DNA of 10,594 nt from Methanomicrobia archaeon LH_S13 (lineage in GTDB: Archaea > Halobacteriota > Syntropharchaeia > Alkanophagales > Methanospirareceae): NCBI GenBank assembly GCA_023659785.1, contig JAGXOR010000037.1, positions 1 to 10,594 of the forward strand, written 5' to 3'. Shown in pieces: positions 6,832-10,594 of this stretch. The translations under genes were made by a program, and so were the position numbers. Positions within the stretch are counted from its first letter, which is position 1. Every line of letters starts with the position of its first letter. A model generated the notes under the pieces. That model made no database searches. It had not been told where the DNA came from and saw only the letters and a list, made by a program, of their open reading frames with translations.

Positions 6832-7355
6832 AGAATGAAGCCGAACTGGTAGAAAAACTCTGTAAGAGGATTAAAATCAAAAAAGAAAGGGTAAAGACAA
6901 GAGTACTGGATGTTGGGTGCGGCACGGGGAAATTGGGCATCTATATAAGTGAAAAGATTGAGTGTGATGTGAGAGGAATTGACCCGGTGGAGAAGAATAT
7001 AGAAAAGGTGCGAAAGAACTCGCCCCAGGGTAAAGTCAAGTTTGAGGTGCAATCCGCGGAGAAAATGAATTTTACAAACAAAACCTTTGATGTCGTTGTA
7101 TCGCTAAAGGCATTGCATGAAATGGCTAATCCTGAAGAAACGTTAAGGGAATCCAAACGTGTGTTGAAAGCCTACGGGAAAATATTTATTATTGACTGGG
7201 TAGGCGGTCTCGCTCAAACAAAAAGTCATGCGCATGCGCCCAAGTATTTCACAAGGGAAGGTTTAGAAAAAGTGCTTTCAGAAATTGGATTCACTGACAT
7301 AGGAATTGAACTTAATAAGGGAGGCGAGTTAATGTTAGTAGAAGCGGTCAAGTAA
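6819..7355 (+). CDS. Class I SAM-dependent methyltransferase, substrate unknown
   Basis: A 178-residue protein with the Rossmann-type methyltransferase fold of the UbiE/Methyltransf_11 group. Motif I VLDVGCGTG is at residues 29-37, the acidic ribose-binding Asp55 is in VRGIDP, and FDVVVSLKALHEM (90-102) holds the motif after strand 4. FIIDW (123-127) and the C-terminal FTREGLEKVLSEIGF (144-158) finish the domain. It is short (most relatives are 200-260 aa) and lacks any extra domain, so the substrate cannot be told. It overlaps mpgP by 13 bases and ftr begins 22 bases later, so it sits inside the mannosylglycerate-ftr cluster. A role in solute or cofactor methylation is possible but unsupported. 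Confidence 0.85.
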   Translation: MDLLENEAELVEKLCKRIKIKKERVKTRVLDVGCGTGKLGIYISEKIECDVRGIDPVEKNIEKVRKNSPQGKVKFEVQSAEKMNFTNKTFDVVVSLKALHEMANPEETLRESKRVLKAYGKIFIIDWVGGLAQTKSHAHAPKYFTREGLEKVLSEIGFTDIGIELNKGGELMLVEAVK

Positions 7356-7379
7356 AACTCTTTTTAAAGAAAGGTTTAT
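7353..7379 (+). repeat. Intergenic motif, copy 1 (between the methyltransferase and ftr)
   Basis: The gap from the methyltransferase stop to ftr contains TAAAACTCTTTTTAAAG followed by AAAGGTTTAT. Nearly the same string stands between rpl18e and rpl13 (8750-8775). The T-run and following A-run could pair as a weak hairpin. Confidence 0.3.
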
Positions 7380-8265
7380 GGAAATCGAGAACACCTATTG
7401 CGAGGCATTTGATGGGTTATTTGCAAGAATGTGCATAACAGCGAGAGATGAGAAGAGATTGAAGCGAGCAGCTTACAGTGCCACTGCGTTGCCTTCTACG
7501 GTCTTTGGTGAATCAGAGGGTGGGATAGAGAAGTGGTTGAACGAGCACGAAACGCCAGACAGCAGAAAAGGAGCACTGGTTCAACTATGGGTGAATTATG
7601 ATAAGGAGGGAAATGCGGTTAAAAAGCTGGAATATGAAATATCGAAACGAATGCGACAGGGGATACTGGTAGTGCCCACGACATCGGTCTTCAATGCGCT
7701 GCTTGATTCAAAAGAGAAAATTGATACCATGGATAGAATAGGGCACTGCGGCGATGGATACGAGACAATTGAGCAAAGATTTGGAAGGGAAGCAATAGTA
7801 GTGCCGATAATGATGGGGGAATTTAGGGTAGAACGTTACTTAGGCTATAAAAAAGGCGTGATGGGTGGAAACTTATGGTTCTTTTGCGAAAGCTTGGAGA
7901 CGGCATTAGAAACGGGTGAAAAGGCACTCACGGCGTTAAACAAAATAGAAGGTGCTATCGCTCCCTTTGGCATTTGCTCTGCAGGCTCTAAACCGGAAAC
8001 AAAATATCCTGAGATTGGTCCTACGACTAATCACCCTTATTGCCCCACGTTAAAGCAGAAAATAAGCGAGTCGAAAGTCCCGGAAGGTGTAAACTCTATC
8101 CCGGAAATCGTTATAAACGGCGTCTCGCTTGACTCGGTAAAAGAAGCGATGACGGCGGCGATGGATAGCGTGAGGGATGTCGAAGGATTGGTGAAAATAT
8201 CAGCAGGGAATTATGGTGGTAAATTGGGGAAGTATAAGGTCTTTTTGAGGGAGATGGAGGAATGA
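7378..8265 (+). CDS. ftr: Formylmethanofuran--tetrahydromethanopterin formyltransferase
   Basis: Ftr moves the formyl group between formylmethanofuran and the N5 of tetrahydromethanopterin in the cytoplasm. It is a reversible step of methanogenesis from CO2, of reverse methanogenesis, and of Archaeoglobus-type C1 oxidation. The 295 residues match the family (about 297). Conserved parts include the N-terminal EIENTYCEAFDGLFARM (2-18), GHCGDGYETIEQRFGR (122-137), MGGNLWFFCES (162-172), PFGICSAGSK (196-205) and SAGNYGGKLGKY (275-286). The ATG is preceded by AAAGG. It is the clearest metabolic marker of the organism. It lies alone here, with no mch, mtd or fmd/fwd genes beside it. Confidence 0.97.
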   Translation: MEIENTYCEAFDGLFARMCITARDEKRLKRAAYSATALPSTVFGESEGGIEKWLNEHETPDSRKGALVQLWVNYDKEGNAVKKLEYEISKRMRQGILVVPTTSVFNALLDSKEKIDTMDRIGHCGDGYETIEQRFGREAIVVPIMMGEFRVERYLGYKKGVMGGNLWFFCESLETALETGEKALTALNKIEGAIAPFGICSAGSKPETKYPEIGPTTNHPYCPTLKQKISESKVPEGVNSIPEIVINGVSLDSVKEAMTAAMDSVRDVEGLVKISAGNYGGKLGKYKVFLREMEE

Positions 8266-8314
8266 GTTGCTCTCTCTTTCGTTGTAAAGAAGAATTGATT
8301 TTCATTCGCCAACC

Positions 8315-8324
8315 TTTATAAAAA
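8315..8324 (+). promoter_or_regulatory. TATA box for the rpl18e block
   Basis: TTTATAAAAA is centred about 23 bases before the ATG at 8342. Transcription would start at or very near that ATG, implying a leaderless mRNA. This supports ATG 8342 rather than the internal ATG at 8366. Confidence 0.55.
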
Positions 8325-8341
8325 GGTATCTTAAACTTTCA

Positions 8342-8749
8342 ATGGCGAAGGGCGAAAGCGAAAAAATGCGAAGAAAAAGAAAGACGGATCCGAGGATTAA
8401 TAGGCTAATAAGAGATTTAAAGAGAATTGCGAGAGAGAACAGCGCACCTATATGGAGAGATATGGCGAAACGATTAGAGAAGCCACGCAGGCACTATGCC
8501 GCGGTAAACTTAAGCAAGATAAATAGATATTCTGATGTGAATGATATGATATTGGTCCCGGGGAAGGTGCTGAGTGCAGGGGAAATTGAGAAGCAGGTCA
8601 CCGTTGCAGCGTTGGATTTTAGTAAAAAGGCGTTTGAGGAAATCAGCAAGTACGGGGATGAGAAGGGAGAGAAAAAGGGAAAGTGTATGAGCATCGAGGA
8701 GTTGGTAGAAAACAACCCAAAAGGCTCTGGTGTGAAGATAATCGCTTAA
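8342..8749 (+). CDS. rpl18e: 50S ribosomal protein L18e
   Basis: A 135-residue large-subunit protein of archaea and eukaryotes, related in fold to bacterial L15. Recognisable parts are KTDPRINRLIRDLKRIARE (residues 14-32), IWRDMAKRLEKPRRHYAAVN (37-56), LVPGKVLSAG (71-80) and the C-terminal NPKGSGVKII (125-134). The family is usually about 120 aa. The N-terminal MAKGESEK is extra and would vanish if the ATG at 8366 were used, but the TATA spacing favours 8342 as a leaderless start. It opens the conserved archaeal block with L13, S9, RpoN and RpoK. Confidence 0.96.
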   Translation: MAKGESEKMRRKRKTDPRINRLIRDLKRIARENSAPIWRDMAKRLEKPRRHYAAVNLSKINRYSDVNDMILVPGKVLSAGEIEKQVTVAALDFSKKAFEEISKYGDEKGEKKGKCMSIEELVENNPKGSGVKIIA

Positions 8750-8775
8750 TAAAACTTTTTAGAAAAAAGATTTAT
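8750..8775 (+). repeat. Intergenic motif, copy 2 (between rpl18e and rpl13)
   Basis: TAAAACTTTTTAGAAAA followed by AAGATTTAT begins directly after the rpl18e stop and closely resembles the string at 7353-7379. Either a shared regulatory or processing element, or similar AT-rich spacers by chance. Confidence 0.3.
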
Positions 8776-8799
8776 CGAAGAAGAGAGGAATTAGGTGTG

Positions 8800-9240
8800 A
8801 TGGATGAGGAAATGGAAATAATAGATGGGGAAGGTCTCATTTTGGGAAGATTAGCGAGTGAAGTTGTGAAGCAGTTGCTAAAAGAGAAAGAGAAAAAAAT
8901 AGCGATTATCAACGCGGAGCATGTGGTAATAAGTGGCTCCAAAGAGGCAGTATTCAGGGAATACAAAACGAGAAAGAACCGCGGGTCGAAAGAGCAAGGA
9001 CCTTTCTTCCCTAAAATGCCTGATAGAATAGTGAGGCGTACAATAAGGGGGATGTTGCCTTACAAGCGTGTAAAAGGTAGAGAAGCTCTCTCAAGATTAC
9101 GCGTTTATCTCGGCATACCCGAAGAATACGAAAAGGTAAAGAGGAAGAAAGTGGAAACTGCAAGCGCAGAAAGGTTATCACTTGCTAAATATGTAACCTT
9201 AGGAGAGGTGAGTGAAAAGTTAGGATGGGTACCAAAGTAA
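8800..9240 (+). CDS. rpl13: 50S ribosomal protein L13
   Basis: A 146-residue large-subunit ribosomal protein. Conserved parts are IDGEGLILGRLASEVVKQLL (residues 8-27), the strand IAIINAEHVVISG (34-46), PDRIVRRTIRGMLPYK (73-88), KGREALSRLRVYLGIP (91-106) and YVTLGEVSEKLGW (130-142). I chose the ATG at 8800 because a GAGAGG at 8783-8788 lies 11 bases before it and the length suits archaeal L13. An ATG at 8812 gives MEIIDGEG, also a natural start. The open frame extends further upstream into rpl18e, but that part has no L13 similarity. The 3' end overlaps rps9 by 16 bases. Confidence 0.96.
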   Translation: MDEEMEIIDGEGLILGRLASEVVKQLLKEKEKKIAIINAEHVVISGSKEAVFREYKTRKNRGSKEQGPFFPKMPDRIVRRTIRGMLPYKRVKGREALSRLRVYLGIPEEYEKVKRKKVETASAERLSLAKYVTLGEVSEKLGWVPK

Positions 9241-9674
9241 AAGGAAAGAAAATAGTGAACGAAGTGGGAAAAAGAAAGGCGGCAGTCGCACGAGTAACCA
9301 TACAAAAGAAAGATGGTAAGGGTAAAGGTCTTGTGAGGATAAACAAGAAGCCTTTGGAAATAACAGAACCGGAAGTGGTAAGAGCAAAAATATCGGAGCC
9401 TTTGTTTATCGCTTCTCAGCTTCCTGATGTTGCCGCGGGTATTGAGAGTACCGTGGTGGATGTAAATGTGAAAGGTGGAGGATTTATGGGGCAGGCAGAA
9501 GCAGCTCGCTCCGCTATTGCTCGTGGATTAGTGGATTGGATAGGGAATGAAGAACTAAAAGAGGCTTTTCTAAGTTATGATAGAAGTTTGTTAGTTAGCG
9601 ACATGAGGAAGAGAGAGCCAAAGAAGTTCGGCGCAAAGGGTGCAAGAGCGCATAGGCAAAAGTCTTATCGGTAA
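9225..9674 (+). CDS. rps9: 30S ribosomal protein S9
   Basis: A 149-residue small-subunit protein. Its C-terminal tail reaches the peptidyl-tRNA in the P site. The family start VGKRKAAVARVTI is at residues 14-26, followed by GKGLVRINKKPLE (33-45), GGGFMGQAEAARSAIARGLV (84-103) and the invariant basic end GARAHRQKSYR (139-149). The N-terminal extension MGTKVKGKKIVNE makes it a little longer than the usual 130-135 aa. It overlaps rpl13 by 16 bases, with AGGTGAG 14-20 bases upstream inside rpl13, so coupled translation is likely. RpoN begins one base after its stop. Confidence 0.97.
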   Translation: MGTKVKGKKIVNEVGKRKAAVARVTIQKKDGKGKGLVRINKKPLEITEPEVVRAKISEPLFIASQLPDVAAGIESTVVDVNVKGGGFMGQAEAARSAIARGLVDWIGNEELKEAFLSYDRSLLVSDMRKREPKKFGAKGARAHRQKSYR

Positions 9675-9675
9675 A

Positions 9676-9861
9676 ATGATCCCAGTCAGGTGTTTTACAT
9701 GCGGAAGAGTAATATCAGATGTTTGGGAGGAGTATAGGGAGAGGATAAAGAACGAGGACCCGGGGAAAGTGCTGGACGACTTGGGAATAAAGAGATATTG
9801 CTGCCGAAGAATGCTTCTAACGCATGTAGAACTGATAGACGAGATAGCGCCGTATGAATGA
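9676..9861 (+). CDS. rpoN: DNA-directed RNA polymerase subunit N (RpoN/Rpb10)
   Basis: A 61-residue zinc-binding subunit of the archaeal RNA polymerase, equivalent to eukaryotic Rpb10. It helps assemble the RpoD/L platform. It has the atypical zinc motif with Cys6 and Cys9 (MIPVRCFTCGR) and Cys42-Cys43 (RYCCRRM). The start ATG at 9676 follows the rps9 stop by one base and gives the family's standard N-terminus; the open frame extends 12 codons further upstream with no similarity. Length matches the family (about 55-70 aa). Confidence 0.97.
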   Translation: MIPVRCFTCGRVISDVWEEYRERIKNEDPGKVLDDLGIKRYCCRRMLLTHVELIDEIAPYE

Positions 9862-9875
9862 GCAAATAAGAGAAG

Positions 9876-9950
9876 GGGGTTGTAGGGTAGCTTGGACTAT
9901 CCTTCGGCGTTCGGGACGCCGAGACCTGAGTTCAAATCTCAGCAACCCCA
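9876..9950 (+). tRNA. tRNA-Pro (anticodon CGG)
   Basis: A complete 75-nt cloverleaf. The acceptor stem GGGGTTG (9876-9882) pairs with CAACCCC (9943-9949), with discriminator A at 9950. The anticodon stem CGGCG/CGCCG encloses the loop TTCGGGA, giving anticodon CGG for codon CCG. The T arm is CTGAG-TTCAAAT-CTCAG. The D arm is the GGGTAGCTTGG type usual for archaeal tRNA-Pro. CCA is not encoded and no intron is present. It begins 14 bases after the rpoN stop with no clear TATA box of its own, so it is probably cut from the ribosomal-protein transcript. Confidence 0.95.
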
Positions 9951-9956
9951 TTTCCT

Positions 9957-9966
9957 CATATAAATA
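9957..9966 (+). promoter_or_regulatory. Possible TATA box for rpoK
   Basis: CATATAAATA lies between tRNA-Pro and rpoK, about 20 bases before the TTG start. It could give rpoK its own promoter after the tRNA is processed out. The distance is slightly short for a leadered transcript, so this is uncertain. Confidence 0.35.
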
Positions 9967-9982
9967 CTTCGAGGGTTAAAGG

Positions 9983-10174
9983 TTGGTTTTTTTGGAAAAA
10001 GAAAGAGATAAATACACGAAATACGAAAAAGCACGTATCATAGGAGCAAGAGCACTGCAGATAGCAGCCGGTGCTCCCGTGCTTATAGGAACAAAAGAAA
10101 TAGACCCAATAGAGATAGCTATGGAGGAATTCAAGCTCGGTGGTATCCCGATAACAGTAAAGAGAGAGAAATGA
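9983..10174 (+). CDS. rpoK: DNA-directed RNA polymerase subunit K (RpoK/Rpb6)
   Basis: A 63-residue subunit of the archaeal RNA polymerase, equivalent to eukaryotic Rpb6 and bacterial omega. It supports assembly and clamp structure. The family signature is clear: KYTKYEKARIIGARALQIA (residues 10-28), GAPVLIG (30-36) and the C-terminal DPIEIAMEEFKLGGIPITVK (41-60). There is no ATG. The start is most likely the TTG at 9983, with GAGGG at 9971-9975 seven bases upstream; a TTG at 9992 is the alternative. The stop TGA at 10172-10174 abuts a GTG that was the start of the now broken acs gene. Confidence 0.95.
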   Translation: MVFLEKERDKYTKYEKARIIGARALQIAAGAPVLIGTKEIDPIEIAMEEFKLGGIPITVKREK

Positions 10175-10481
10175 GTGGCTGAACGACAAAAAGGGAGTGA
10201 ATGTTGGTAGATGGAGCCACCTTATTTCAACTGGTTCGTATCGTAAGCAGCAAGACGAATTTATCCTACAACTGTCTTGATCGGCAGGTAGTCCTGTAAC
10301 TATCTGGATGCCGATGATTCCCGAGACCGCAATAGTTACTCTGGCATGTCAGCGGATAGGGGCATGGCACTCTATCGTTTACACTGCTTTTGCACCTCAT
10401 GCGGTGCGAGAGAGGATGGAAGATGCGGAGTCAAAAATATATGTGGTGGAGTACTGGACTGAATACGGCACGGAAATATAG
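10175..10481 (+). pseudogene. acs: Relic of AMP-forming acetyl-CoA synthetase (N-terminal part, internal deletions and frameshifts)
   Basis: No intact frame exists, but four fragments in the right order match acetyl-CoA synthetase (full length about 630-670 aa). (A) 10175-10207 from GTG reads VAERQKGSECW, like the usual N-terminus, then meets a TAG. (B) 10211-10243 reads MEPPYFNWFVS, the PPYxxWFV segment, then a TAA. (C) 10252-10290 in another frame reads KTNLSYNCLDRQV, the NxxYNCLDRH segment. (D) 10290-10481 in a third frame includes VTIWMPMIPETAI, ACQRIGAWHSIVYTAF and ERMEDAESK, matching the family's YMPMIPE, ARIGAxHSVVFxGF and RIxDAxAK, and ends in TAG. About 80 residues are missing between A and B and about 50 between C and D. 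The whole catalytic remainder is absent. The GTG abuts the rpoK stop, so it was probably the next gene of that operon. Confidence 0.82.
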
Positions 10482-10511
10482 GTTAACTAACAACTCCAAT
10501 CGCTTCAGTTT

Positions 10512-10539
10512 GAGACTGAGACCGAGACCGAGACCGAGA
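10512..10539. repeat. Tandem hexanucleotide repeat (GAGACY x 4.7)
   Basis: GAGACT (10512-10517) is followed by three GAGACC units (10518-10535) and a partial GAGA. It lies just past the acs relic in DNA with no recognisable gene, and looks like slippage-prone simple sequence. Confidence 0.85.
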
Positions 10540-10553
10540 TATGGTGACAAAAT

Positions 10554-10594
10554 ATGAACTTTTTGTCCATTTTTCTATTATTTGATAGTATTAG
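10554..10594 (+). CDS. Possible 5' end of an unidentified gene (cut by the window edge)
   Basis: An ATG at 10554 opens a frame to the window end that reads MNFLSIFLLFDSI, a hydrophobic start. GGTGA at 10543-10547 is six bases upstream, a good archaeal ribosome binding site. Only 13 codons are visible, so this is a weak call. The ATG lies in the loop of a possible hairpin (GACAAAA 10546-10552 with TTTTGTC 10561-10567). Confidence 0.25.
   Translation, partial: MNFLSIFLLFDSI

Noticed and set aside
8683..8799. Upstream extension of rpl13 from an ATG inside rpl18e
   Set aside because: The extra 39 residues overlap rpl18e in another frame and have no L13 similarity. The ATG at 8800 gives the normal length.
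10208..10210. TAG in the acs relic read as pyrrolysine
   Set aside because: A TAA and frameshifts follow closely and about 80 residues are missing at the same point, so the gene is broken in any case.
10175..10480. A structured non-coding RNA (GTGGCT 10175-10180 with AGCCAC 10215-10220; GTAACTAT 10296-10303 with ATAGTTAC 10332-10339; GCACC 10392-10396 with GGTGC 10403-10407)
   Set aside because: The same bases read as ordered acetyl-CoA synthetase fragments, which explains the sequence better. I see no RNase P or SRP RNA core motifs.
1..10594. CRISPR array, insertion sequence, phage or defence genes
   Set aside because: No regularly spaced repeats, transposase or integrase motifs, or terminal inverted repeats were found. 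The short tandem arrays have 6-7 base units with no spacers.

Overview
The window is a piece of an archaeal chromosome, most likely from a euryarchaeon of the methanogen / anaerobic methanotroph / Archaeoglobus type. The evidence is archaeal-type ribosomal proteins (L21e, L18e, L13, S9), the small RNA polymerase subunits RpoN and RpoK, an archaeal TrpRS, the archaeal short form of adenylosuccinate synthetase, SecF, archease, TATA-box promoters, and two tRNA genes without an encoded CCA. The tetrahydromethanopterin enzyme Ftr restricts it to organisms with the C1 pathway of methanogenesis or its reversal. A more exact placement, such as ANME-1-like, is inference only.

Layout. (1) 35-493 (+) is archease, which meets the minus-strand cluster tail to tail. 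(2) 482-4153 (-) is purA-secF-purS-trpS, reading right to left, with a TATA box just upstream of purA. (3) 4248-4320 (+) is tRNA-Val(GAC), followed by a 7-bp tandem repeat and an inverted repeat that reaches into the 3' end of rpl21e (4383-4715, -). (4) 4799-8265 (+) is a cluster of mannosyl-3-phosphoglycerate synthase, its phosphatase, a small SAM methyltransferase and ftr. The first two make the compatible solute mannosylglycerate. (5) 8342-10174 (+) is the conserved archaeal block rpl18e-rpl13-rps9-rpoN-tRNA-Pro(CGG)-rpoK. (6) 10175-10481 (+) lies where enolase and rps2 often follow in other archaea. It holds the decayed, internally deleted N-terminal part of an AMP-forming acetyl-CoA synthetase gene. 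The last 110 bases carry a hexanucleotide repeat and a possible new gene start.

Most of the window is ordinary housekeeping DNA, and I see no defence system, CRISPR array, insertion sequence or phage gene. The points most worth a second look are the acs relic, the 12-bp palindrome that encodes the same C-terminus (Leu-Asp-Val-stop) for two convergent genes, the repeat structure at the tRNA-Val/rpl21e boundary, and the grouping of the mannosylglycerate genes with ftr.
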